From positions 27,030,163 through 27,094,162 of the forward strand of contig NC_041006.1 of assembly GCF_004193775.1 (NCBI RefSeq): a stretch of DNA of 64,000 nucleotides, written 5' to 3'. Source of the stretch: Glycine soja (taxonomy: Eukaryota > Streptophyta > Magnoliopsida > Fabales > Fabaceae). Shown here piece after piece: positions 1-10,917 of the stretch (within the stretch, counting starts at the first letter, position 1; each line of letters opens with the position of its first letter). The translations under genes were made by a program, and so were the position numbers. Below the pieces are notes generated by a model. That model had not been told where the DNA came from, made no database searches, and was given only the letters and a program-made list of their open reading frames with translations.

Positions 1-149
1 CTAATTTTGTGTTTTGATTCCCTTAACACCTTTTTGGAGACTCCAGTGGTTGTGGAGCACAGGGAGAGCTTTCCCTCTTACTCCAGGTTTGCTAGATTGA
101 GGCTTGATCCTTAAGAGCTTGCAGCCCTGCTGTGTATCCCTAGGAGGGG

Positions 150-1116
150 ATTTGTACTTAATGGTGAGGGTTTGTCGTGGAAGCTCTTGAGGAAAGATCT
201 TACCACTTTGGCCCAAACCTGGAGTGTTCTATCTTATTCTAACTTCGCCCCGACATCCCAAACTTCTTATCTTAATCTGGATAGGGCCAAGTTAGTCTAC
301 GGGCCTGTAATGAAGATGAACATGAACTTAAGATCACTTATTTTTGGTTAGATTTCACTCATTGCTCAGTCCAACTCCTCGCGGCTAGGATTTCCAACCC
401 TGATTACTGCCTTGTGCAAGGCCCGAGGAGTCACCTCAAATTCTCTTACCTTTGAGTCACTTAGCCCAGCCATTAATTTGGCCTATATTAAGAAGAATTG
501 CTGGAACCTGGATGAACCTTCGATTACTTTTCCAGGGACCCAAAAATCCAGGGCTAGAAGATCTGAGGCCTCATCTTCTTCAGCTGCCCATGCTCCCCCT
601 ACCCTTGCTCCCTCTACTTCTGCTCTCCCTTCAGTACCAGCAGCTCCAGTTCTTCCAGGTCCCTCCGTTCAGAGCTTAGAGCCTTTCATGTCTATGCTAC
701 AGAGCTTGCATCAGGGCGAGCTCTTGATCATGCAGAGTTTGCAGGATGTGGTCCAGCAGCGGCCAGTTATGAGCCTGAAGGAGTTTGTTCAGAAGGTGGC
801 CTGGCCAGGAGTCCAACCTTCTCCTTTGGGAGGGGGTGAGTCCTCCGCAGCCCAGAAGCCTCAGCCGGACAAGGAGGATGACATTATAGAGGCCTCACAG
901 CCCACTCCACCTGAGTCTTTCATTTTTTAGACTGATCCAGTAGCAGCTACTCCACAGGTGACACCAGAGCCTTCCACTACAGTGCTGGACATGTCTTCTT
1001 CTCAGCCTGAGTCATCTGCACCAGTGCCATACCTTCCACTTTCTCAGGATTCACCATCAGGCACTACTGCACTGGACCTGAATAAGCATGCCATGGACTC
1101 TGCACAGGATCATTGA
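150..1116 (+). pseudogene. env-like third-ORF remnant of an Athila/Calypso-like gypsy element
   Basis: The reading frame from about 150 to 1116 encodes a helical domain of the 'putative plant transposon protein' type, recognised by runs such as SRLGFPTLITALCKARGV and SLSPAINLAYIKKNCWNL. A Pro/Ser/Ala-rich linker and an acidic tail follow. It is broken by in-frame TAG codons near 349 and at 928, and the N-terminal part is frameshifted. The longest open stretch is 412-930, where position 412 is a TTG and not a real start. In Athila/Calypso elements an ORF of unknown (env-like) function lies between pol and the 3' LTR, and this one lies upstream of a polypurine tract and LTR, which fits. The rest of the element is left of the window. 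The family name is inferred from layout and the GAGGACAAGCAA / TTTGGGGGAG signature. Confidence 0.55.
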
Positions 1117-2485
1117 CAAGATCAGGATTTTTATTTCCCAGCTTTTTGAAGTTTTAATATTATCTCGTCTTTAGTACATTTTATAATTTACATTTATGTT
1201 TATGTTTCAGTCTTTAAATTTCAATTTATAGTTTTTATTTTGGTTGATAGCTTGTACAAAGCTTGATTGAACAGTGCATTTATATTATCCAGTGGTTGAT
1301 ACTTGATTTTGGAATTCAATGTTTGTTGATTGGTTTGAAGTGATCGATTGCGTGGTTTGAGTGAATTGGAATGCGTAAATCATATGTTTTGAATGAGTGT
1401 GCAATGATTAGAAGAGAAGGAACATGGAATTAGGATCATGACTGAAAATGTTAGTTGGTTTATCAGGTTGATTGTGAAGGAAAGCATTAGCCTCAACCCG
1501 GTGAGAGTGTGATCTTTAATTGTGAGAGAACGACTAACATTGAGTAATGATTTTTGCATGAATCTCTGAGTATGGAATGAATGCGTGAAATTGAAGATGA
1601 TGAAGACCATGTTTTGATTGAAGACAACCACTTAGCTAAAAAGCTTACCTTGTGCATGATTAATTTATCCCTTGCATCCATTTTGAGCTGAAAGTATGAT
1701 TGTTTGATTGAACCTTGAGCCTGTACAGTTATCTCCTTCTACCTTGTCTTAGGTTGTAAGAGAGCATCATTCATAAAAGGAAATTTTGGTTCAAAGCAAA
1801 TTTTCCTAAATTTGGGGGAATTATGGGGTGAAAGCTTGTAATGGTAAGAAAAGAGCAACACACACAGTCATCTAATAAGCAACAAGTATTTTAAATAAAA
1901 CTAAGTATAAAATAAAAGTGTGTGTGCTGCTATTTAAGAAAAAGAAAAGCTAAGTGCATAAAGTCAAGTAATAGAGCTGGAATAAAAAGAAAAAGGTTGA
2001 TCTATGGATGAATGCTCTCCTAGAACCTAAGCTTTTGCATCCTAGAAAAACCATGATTTGTTGCAGCCCAGCCTCGTTACAAGCCTAGAAAAGTCCTTCG
2101 GCTTCAGTTTGTGTGTTCTTGACTGTATGATATGAGATGAAGTGCAAAGATTGAGACTTATGTTGGTTGTTGATTGATGGATAACCTAAACACTTATGCT
2201 TGAGTGAAACAGTGACCGTGAGGCTTTGGGTGATGATCCTTCCTTGATATCTGTCATTCTTACTAGCTTATTTCAGTTGTTTCTTAATAATCATGTTCAT
2301 ATCTTTTAAAAGCTGCATGTCTTGTGAGAAGTTGTGATTGAAGCATTGTATGGCATTCATTTCATGTGATTGAATTCTTTGGAGCAAACACCTTGTAAAT
2401 AACCACTGTGATTTTGTCACTTGAGGACAAGTGAGTTGTTCTTTCTTTGCTTGAGGACAAGCAAAACTGTAAATTTGGGGGAGTT
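1117..2485 (+). other. 3' untranslated internal region and polypurine tract of the gypsy element
   Basis: There is no credible coding sequence here. The segment ends with TTGAGGACAAGCAA (about 2450-2464) and the purine-rich tract AATTTGGGGGAG (2472-2483), directly before the LTR start at 2486. That arrangement is the plus-strand primer site typical of Athila-lineage elements. The short minus-strand reading frames here look like chance. Confidence 0.5.
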
Positions 2486-2810
2486 TGTTAGTCGTCTTAT
2501 ATGACTAACTTTTGTATAGAAAACTTTTACAAAATGTATATATTTTCCCCAATTTATGTTTCTTTTTGTAGGATTGTAAATAAATTTTGCTTTGTTTTTA
2601 TCTGTGCTCAGTAGAAGCCTTGTGTATGGAATTAATGTCAATTTCTCTTCAATTTCAGGCAAAAAGGAGTTATTTTGAAGAAGTGCTAAAGTTGATGTCT
2701 CGCTAAGTGAGCTCAATGCGCTTAGCGAGTGTCATCCGCTAAGCGAGGCATCAACGCCCTTAGCAGATAGGAGGAATCTAGAAGGGAATCTGTCACGCAG
2801 GCACGCGCTC
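2486..2810 (+). mobile_element. 3' LTR of the Athila/Calypso-like element, left part
   Basis: The LTR starts TGTTAGTCGTC directly after the polypurine tract. The right half of this segment has the GC-rich CGCTTAGCGAG / CGCTAAGCGAG motifs, which reappear in the right part at 17679. The Tekay-type element at 2811-17673 cuts it after position 2810. Confidence 0.6.
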
Positions 2811-5800
2811 TGTGACATCCTAGAATTTCTACCCGGAATTTTGTAAGTGTTATATTTTAAATAATTATATATATATATATATATATATTCTTGGTAGAAG
2901 TATGTACATTGGGGGAAAAACACGCGGGTTAGACTAATTAACGAAGAGTAATCCATAACTGGACAGTTATAGATTAATTCGCAATTAATTAGTCTAAAAA
3001 TTATCGTTTTGCGTGCAACTAAAAATTTAACAAAACCAACCTCTGAACCATGCTCAGGATTTCATTCTGAGCGTTTTGATATATATATTGCCTACTTTCA
3101 AAAACGGGCCCCGACGAGTGCAGAGAAATGCGAGGAACTGGAACCAGAGAGACGGTATGCAAACCGAGGCAGAATTTCAACATCCAAAAGGTCAAAATTT
3201 TTCTCCTTTGTGGCTGAGTATGAAGTCAAATCAAGGGAAAAAGGTGGGCCCTTATTACTCCACGTAAAATGGGACATGTGGCATTGCTAAAAAAAAGGAA
3301 AAGAAAATCTTTTTTTTAAAAAAACAGCCCAAAATCTTCTCTCTCTTCATTCAGAAATTTCAGCAGCTCTTCTTCTCCCTTCCACGTAGCTTTTCTTCTT
3401 CCTTCTTCTCCACCATTGAAGCCTCCATTGAAGCTCCAAAATTGCTCATCATTTCTACTCCAAAATGCAAAGAGAAGCCATTTTCGGAGTCTTGAAGCAC
3501 ACCTCTACTTCATGAGGCTTCAAATTTCAAGTATGGGTGGACTTCTTCTCACATGAAATTCATGGGTGTTGGGTTTTTGGGAGTAATGATGGGTAGTTCT
3601 ACTAGGTTATTGCCTTAGGGTAGTTATTTGTGAAGGAATTTGTTGAAATCATGCTAAACTTGACATGTTTGATGTGAGTAAAGCTACCCATTCTGTTTTA
3701 AGGTTTTATGATGATGCTTTGTGATATTTGTATGCTAAAATTGTTGATAGAAAACTGGTAGAGATGATGGGGAGAGTTAACTTAGGGTTAAATGTGAGAA
3801 TGATAATGTTGTAGGTAGAAAAGTGTGAGATTTTGAGGGTTAGAGAAGCCAAATTTGGGGTTAGTGGAAATTGGAGTCTAAAGTGAGTTGATCCTAGTTT
3901 AAAATGTCAATTAGGACTTGTAGAAAAGCTTGGGCAAAGCAAATAAGAAAAAAATGAGTGACAAATGTGAAAGAAAAGAGCCATTTCTTGGGTGAATTGG
4001 TGTTGAGAGGTCAAATTTTGAATCGGTGGAGTTTTCACCTTAAAACCAGTTTGAGCAAGTCTAAATCAATGTTATAGACTTGATTGAGATGAGATTTTAC
4101 CCCAAAATTATCCAATTCTCATTTTCACTCTTCAAACCTTGAAAATTCACTAAATTGAGGGGTTTTGGATACCTATATTTTGATTTACCTTGGTCTGAAG
4201 TTTGCTTTTGGTTTAAATATGATTTATACATGATTTAGGACTTGTAGGATCCAATTTGAGAAAAATTGGATGTGGGCAAGTTGGATTTCGAAATCTGCCA
4301 TTTTATGCAGAACAATGCTGTCAAAATTGTGCAACAGTTTTTTACATAGAGCAGAAAAATATTTATGCATTGCTAGTCACAGGAAGGGTAGTACACCTCG
4401 GGTTCCAGGCATTTTCTAGCAGATCCCAACGGTCAAAATTTAGATTTCTGAATTAGCAACCTCCAGCAAAAATTTCAAGGCGATCCAACGTTTAACGAAT
4501 CGGAACTAAGAGAATGTTACTGAGTAAATTTTGCCTATTATGCAAAAAAAATGGTGCTGCAGTGCAGGTCAGGGGAAAGGTAGTATATATCGTGTTCTAG
4601 AAATTTTCTAGCATATCCCAACGGTCACAATTTAGATTTCTGTATTAGGAACCTCCAGTAAACATTTCAAGGCGATCCAACGGTTAGCGAATTGGAACGA
4701 AGAGAATGTTACTGAGGTATGTGACTAGGAAAAACTATGGAATTTGAATGAGTTTTGGACAGAGTTTTCTGCCTCTACTCTGTTTTCTTGGTTTAGGGTA
4801 GTTTCATGATAAATGAGATAGAATTTTTTGGATATTGTGGAAGCTTGGAGGGGTTGATGGGGACCCGGTGCTGAGAGGAACGAGGATAAGGGCTACGTAG
4901 GAGTGCGTGAGCTCAGTTGAAAGGTGGGCAAGTGGGGATGGTGTGTTTATGTTTGACTTGTGGAAGTGGGAGAGTTGATTTGCGCCATCGCCCGATCGCC
5001 ACCTAGTACCACATATGACGGGTACCCCATAATCCACTAAGCTTGATGTGAGAAAGCGTGGAAGAGTCAGTCTTCCTACTTTTGTTTGTTGACCATAGAG
5101 TGGTACCTGGAGATATGTCGCGGGGGTCAGGAGACCTTGGGGACGTCAGGTGGGGTGCTATTGCCCAAAACCAAGCCTGACCAATCCCGACCCAACCCGG
5201 GCATAGTCAGTCAGTGAGAACCTGTGACATACCTAAACAGGCGAGCTCCTGGCAGTCAACCAATAAATGAACAAAGTCCATGAAGCAAGGAGGCTTGTGT
5301 GGCAGCTGGCCAGCTATGTATCTTGGGTGGTATCTGGAAAATAGCCTCTGGTAATCAATTACCATTCGTGGGTAATCAATTACAGGGCTTAAAAATGGAG
5401 ACATGATGTTAAATGGCCTCTGGTAATCGATTACCAAGGGTGTGTAATCGATTACACAGGGTGATAGGGCACTGATAATCGATTATCAGTTGGGTGTAAT
5501 CGATTACACAGTGTTACCTGCTACTGGTAATCAATTACCATTTAGGTGTAATCGATTACACAGCGTAATTTTTAGTTTCCCATGTGCAAAGATTGTGTAA
5601 TTTGTTTTTGGGCACTGGTAATCGATTACATACTTTGGTAATCGATTACCAGAGAGGAAATCCCTGGAAAAAGACATTTTGACTATGCGTAGCCGTTATG
5701 GGACGCATTGTATTATTACCTGTAGTTAGATTTCTTGTGAAAGAGTCTACCCTCTTTCTTTTACCTCTTGTAGATCGCGATGGCAGCGCAGTTGACCCAT

Positions 5801-6793
5801 GATCGCATGATGATGGAGTTCCTAGAGGGTGTTTGGGAGACCCTCGAAGGCAATGAGAGGTGCCGTTTTCGTGGCACGATTCGACTCACTGCTACTTCAT
5901 TAGTACATCCGGAGGAACCCACACACACACTTCAGTAGCCTGTGGAGTGGATACTACCTGCACCTACTCCATATCGACTAGTTGAGCCGGTTCAAGTGAT
6001 AGAGGTGTCATCCTCTGAAGAAGATCTTGAAGAGGACCCAGAGGAGTTACCTCCTGAACCTGCTGTGGATGCCCTTGACTTCCCAGAGGATGATGAGGAT
6101 CCACTCCCTGATGTTGATTCTCCAAAGGATGTTATGTCAGCATCTGAGGCAGACTCTACAGAGGAGAGCGACCCTGGAGGGACAACGAATAGTGATGACT
6201 CTTCATCATAGCAAACGGCTCCTTAGACTAGGCGTACATACTTTTTGTGGGTGGGTGTATCTAGTTCAAACTGCTAGGTTTACTCTTTTGATTTTTGGGT
6301 GGGTAGACCTATTGTATAAAAATTTTGATGGTTGTATATATTGTGGCTGAAGCCACCACAGTTGTTACCTTTGCTCTGGATGTCACTATGTTATTTTGCA
6401 AACTCCCATATTTTGGACAGTTTTAGATGATACATATAATTATGTTTAATCTTGTTATTTGAAAAGGAAATGTTAGCAAACTTTATTTGAAAAGAGTTTA
6501 CCGACCACATCTTATTATTTTTCACGTGAAGACCTAAAATAATGGCTGGTATATTTTCTTTTGAAAGAGCAAACTAGTTCAGAGGTTATGAATGATCAGA
6601 AAGAAATGAATCCAAATAGAGTTGTGAACTGGCCATTCAGGACTCTATAGTGATGATTTTCCTTCTGAATTTAATTACCGTGAAATGAATAACAGTGCGA
6701 AAAAAAAATAAGAAAAAATAAGAAAAAATTTTCCCATGGTTTCTGTAATTTAATTTATTACTATTAAACCAGTCATTATTTAGGGACGCCACA
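2811..6793 (+). repeat. 5' LTR (about 3.98 kb) of the rearranged Tekay/Del element
   Basis: It matches the 3' LTR at 13686-17673 along its whole length. It contains, in order: a short (AT)n run near 2866-2889; a 200-bp sequence present in two diverged tandem copies (about 4270-4720); an array of GTAATCGATTAC palindromes (about 5345-5655); a pyrimidine tract with a splice-acceptor-like AG (5772-5773); and a 432-nt reading frame (5780-6211). Confidence 0.85.
5780..6211 (+). pseudogene. LTR-encoded acidic ORF, 5' LTR copy with one internal stop
   Basis: This is a 432-nt frame of the same length and register as the intact copy at 8421-8852. A single in-frame TAG at 5936-5938 interrupts it. The encoded protein would have an N-terminal part with GVWETLEGNERCRF and a C-terminal half dominated by Glu, Asp, Ser and Pro (EVSSSEEDLEEDPEELPPEP). 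I do not recognise the family. The stop is shared with the 3' LTR copy, as expected if one template gave both LTRs at insertion. Confidence 0.5.
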
Positions 6794-6796
6794 TTA

Positions 6797-9430
6797 TTTA
6801 GATTAATGTTATAGACTTGTTTGAGATGAGAGTTTGCTCCAAAATTACCCCATTCTCATTTTCACTTCTCAAACCTTGAAAATCCACTAAATTGAGGGGT
6901 TTTAGATACCTAGATTTTGAATTGCTTTGGTCTGAAACTTGTCTTTGGTTTAGATATGATTTTTACATGATTTAGGACTTATAGAATCCAATTTGAGCAA
7001 AATTGGATGAGGGCAAGAGGGATTTCGAAATCTGCCCAATTTGTGTAGCAAAAAGCTGTCAAATTTTGTGCAGCAGAATTTGGCTCTTGTGCAGAAAATG
7101 TTTGTGTATTGCTGGTTGTGGAAAGGGTAATACATATTGGGTTCTAGACATTTTCTAGCAGATCCCAACAGTCAAAATGTAGACTTATGTACTAGGGACC
7201 TCCAGTAAAATTTTCGAGTCGATCCAACAATTAACGAATCGGAACGAAGAGAATGTTACTGGGGTATTTGAGTAGGGAAAGTTGTGGTATTGGAATGTGT
7301 TTTGGGCAGAGTTTTCTGCCTCTGCCCTGTTTTCTTAGTTTGGGATAGTTCATGATGTTTGGATATTGAATTTCTTGGATGTTGTGGAAGCTTGGAGGGG
7401 TTGATGGGGACCCGGTGCTGAGAGGAACGAGGATAAGGGCTACATGGGGGTACGTGAGCTCAGTTGAAGGTAGGCAACTGGGGATGGTGGGTTCATGTTT
7501 GATTTGTGGATGTGGGAGAGTTGATTTGCGCCATCGCCCGATCGCCACCTAGTACCACATATGACGGGTACCCCATAATCCTACAAGCTTGAAGTGAGAA
7601 AGTGTGGAAGAGTCAGTCTTCCTACTTTTATTTGTTGACCACAGAGTGGTACCTGGAGATATGTCGCGGGGGTCAGGAGACCTTGGGGACGTCAGGTGGG
7701 GTGCTATTTCCCAAAACCAAGCTTGACCAATCCCGACCCAACCCGGGTATAGTCAGTCAGTGAGAACCTGTGACGTACCTAAACAGGCGAGCTCCTGGCA
7801 GTCAACCAATAAAAGAACAAAGACCACAAAGCAAGGAGGCTTGTGTGGTGGCTGGCCAGCTATGGATCTTGAGTGATATCTGGAATATGACCTCTGGTAA
7901 TTGATTACCAAGGGTGTGTAATCGATTACAAGGCTTAAAAATGAAGACAAGAAGTTAAGATGGTCTTTGGTAATCGATTACCAAGGGGGTGTAATCGATT
8001 ACCAGGCCTAAAAATGGGGACAGGAAGTTGAGATGGCCTCTTGTAATCGATTACCAAGGGGTGTAATCGATTACAAGGCTTAGAAATGGAGACAGTATGT
8101 TGAGGAGGCCTCTGGTAATCGATTACCAATGTTGTGTAATCGATTACACAGAGTAACAGGGCACTGGTAATCGATTACCAGTTATGTGTAATCGATTACA
8201 CATTGTAAATTGCAGGTTTCCATGATTTTGAAGCTGTGTAACTCGAGTTTGGCCTCTGGTAATCGATTACCAAGGGATGTAATCGATTACCAGAGAAGAA
8301 AACCCTTGAGGCAGACCTTTTAACTACATGTAGTGGTTATGGGACGCATTGTGTTGGTACCCGTAGTTAGATTTCTCGTGAAAGAGCCTACCCCCTTTCT
8401 TTTATTTCTTGTAGATCGTGATGGTAGTGCAATTAATCCATGATCGAGTGGAGATGGAGTGCCTAAAGGGAGTTTGGGAGACCTTCGAAGGCAATGCAAG
8501 GTGCCGATTCTGTGGCACGATTCGACTCACGGCTACTTCATTGGTACATCTAGAGGAACCCGCACGCACGCTTCAGCGAATTGTGGAGTGGATATTACCT
8601 ACACCTACTCCATATCGACTAGTGGAGCCCGTCCAAGTGATAGAGGTGTCGTCATCTGAAGAAGACCCTGAGGAGGACCTAGAGGAGTTACCTCCTGAGC
8701 CTGCTGTGGATGCTCTTGACTTTCCAGAGGGTGATGAGGACCCACTTCCTGATGTGGATTCTCCAGAGGACGTCATGTCAGCATCTGAGGCAGACTCTAC
8801 GGAGAAGAGTGGCCCTGGAGGGATAGCGACTAGTGGAGACTCTTCATCATAGCAGACGGCTCCTTAGACTAGGTTTACATACTTTTTGGGGGTGGGTGTA
8901 TCTAGTACAGACTGTTAGGTTTACTCTTTTGATTTTTGGATGGGTAGACCTATTGTATAGGAATTTTGATGATTGTATATATGTGGCTGAAGCCACCACA
9001 GTTGATACCTTTGCTCTGGATGTCACTATATATTTTGCAAACTCCCATATTTTGGACAGTTTTAGACGATGAATGTAATTATGTTTAATCTTGTTATTTG
9101 AAAAGAAAGTGTTAACAAACTTTATTTGAAAGAGAGTTCACCAACCGCATTTTATTTTATTATTTTCACGTGACGACCTAAAGTAATGGCTGACATACTT
9201 TTCTTTTTAAAAGAGCAAAATAGTTTAGAGGCTATGAGTGATCAGAAAGAAATGACTCTGAATAGAGTTGTGAACTGGCCATTCAGGACTCTATAGTGAT
9301 AATTTTCCTTCTGAACTTAATTACTGTGAAAAAGAGAGAGAAATGAAAAAGAAAAAGAAAAAAAAATTTCCCATCATTTTTGCTATTTAAATCATTACTA
9401 TTAAACCAGTCATTATTTAGGGGCGCCACA
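6797..9430 (+). repeat. Truncated direct LTR copy inside the rearranged element
   Basis: From about 6797 the sequence matches the LTR from offset about 1253 (position 4064 of the 5' LTR) to its exact end GGCGCCACA at 9430. It lacks one of the two tandem 200-bp subrepeats. It begins directly after the end of the complete 5' LTR at 6793. It is more diverged from the flanking LTRs than they are from each other, so it probably comes from a different copy of the family. Confidence 0.75.
8421..8852 (+). CDS. Unknown 143-aa acidic protein encoded inside the LTR
   Basis: This is the intact copy of an LTR-internal reading frame. The ATG at 8421 lies seven bases after a splice-acceptor-like sequence (pyrimidine tract then TTGTAG, AG at 8413-8414), so it may be the start of a second exon. 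Residues 1-60 include GVWETFEG, RCRFCGTIRL and RIVEWILP. Residues about 70-143 are strongly acidic and Ser/Pro-rich (IEVSSSEEDPEEDLEELP, then SASEADSTEKSG), resembling casein-kinase-II-type targets. There is no membrane segment and no convincing zinc finger: only two Cys, close together. I do not recognise the family. Two other copies (5780-6211, 16658-17089) keep exactly the same length. Whether it is translated is unknown. Confidence 0.5.
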   Translation: MVVQLIHDRVEMECLKGVWETFEGNARCRFCGTIRLTATSLVHLEEPARTLQRIVEWILPTPTPYRLVEPVQVIEVSSSEEDPEEDLEELPPEPAVDALDFPEGDEDPLPDVDSPEDVMSASEADSTEKSGPGGIATSGDSSS

Positions 9431-10811
9431 TTGCCCGCATCCAATTTTGCTCAAATTGGATCCTACAAGTCCTAAATCATGTATAAATCATATTTAAACC
9501 AAAAGCAAACTTCAGACCAAGGCAAATCAAAATATAGGTATCCAAAACCCCTCGATTTAGTGAATTTTTAAGGTTTGAAAAGTGAAAATGAGAATTGGGT
9601 AATTTTGGGGTAAACTCTTATCTCAATCAAGTCTATAACATTGGTTTAGACTTGCTCAAACTGGTTTTAAGGTGAAAACCCCAGCCATTCAAAATTTGAC
9701 CTCTCAACACTCAATTTAGCCTAGAAATGGCTCTTTTCTTTCACATTTGTCACTCATCTTCCTCATTTGCTCTGCCCAAGCTTACCTACAAGTCCTAATT
9801 GACATCCTAAACTAGAATCAACTCACTTTAGACTCCAATTTCCACTAACCCCAAATTTGGCTTTTCAAACCCTCAAAATCTCACACTTTTCCACTCACAT
9901 CACTACCATTCTCACATTTAACCCTAAGTTAACTCTCCCCATCATCTCTACCAGTTTTCTATCAACAATTTCAGCATACAAATATCACAAAGCATCATCA
10001 TAAAACCTTAAATCAGAATGGGTAAATTTGGCTCACATCAAACATGTCAAGTTTAGCATGATTTCAACAAATTCCTTCACAAATAACTACCCTAAGGCAA
10101 AAACCTAGTAGAACTACCCATCATATCTCCCAAAAAATCCAACACCCACGAATTTCATGTGAGAAGAAGTCCACCCATACCTGAAATTTGCAGCCCCACA
10201 AAGTTGAGGGAGGTTCCAAGACTCCGAAAATGGCTTCTCCTTGCAATTTGGAGTAGAAATGATGAGTAATTTTGGAGCTTCAATGGAGGCACAATGGAGA
10301 AGAAGAAGCAGAGAAAAAGCAACATGAAGAGGGAGGAAAAGCTTCTGAAATTTCTGAAGAAGGAGAGAGAATTTGGCTTTTAAAAAAAGATTTTCTTTTC
10401 CTTTTTTTTTCTAAAAGCACTTGCCACATGTCTTCTTTTAAGTGGAGCAAAAGGGTCCACCTTTTTCCCTTGATTTGACATCATACTCAGCCACAAGGAG
10501 AGAAAAAATTTGACCTTATGGATGCTGAAATTCTGCCTTGGTTTGCATGCCTCTCTGGTTCCAGTTCCTCGCGTTTCTCTACACCCGACGGGGCCCGTTT
10601 TCGAAAGTAGGCAATATATATATCAAAACGCTCAGAATGAGACCCTGAGCATGGTTCAAAGGTTGGTTTTATTAAATTTTTAGTTGCATGCAAAATGATA
10701 ATTTTTAGACTAATTAATTGCGAATTAATCTATAGTCGTTCGGTAATGGGTTACTCTTCATTAATTAGTCTAACCCGCGTATCTTTCCCCCAATGTACAT
10801 ACTTCTACCAA

Positions 10812-10866
<55 letters not shown>

Positions 10867-10917
10867 TTTAAAATGTAACACTTACAAAATTTCGGGTAGA
10901 AATTCTAGGATGTCACA
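9431..10917 (-). repeat. Inverted copy of the first 1.47 kb of the LTR
   Basis: Read on the minus strand, this begins TGTGACATCC at 10917 and follows the LTR to about offset 1470, ending at 9431. It includes an (AT)n run (about 10815-10862), longer than that of the 5' LTR. Its left end abuts the CA end of the direct LTR fragment. Its right end, the exact TG terminus, abuts pol in mid-RT at 10918. Confidence 0.8.

Noticed and set aside
5207..5437. Minus-strand peptides with repeated VIDYQRP in LTRs (also 7753-8129 and 45231-45419)
   Set aside because: They are translations of the GTAATCGATTAC palindromes; the same peptide appears in unrelated elements, with no start context or domain.
5345..8296. 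Regular palindromic repeats as a possible CRISPR array
   Set aside because: The spacers are irregular in length, the motif is only 12-16 bp, it lies in LTRs, and the DNA is plant nuclear.
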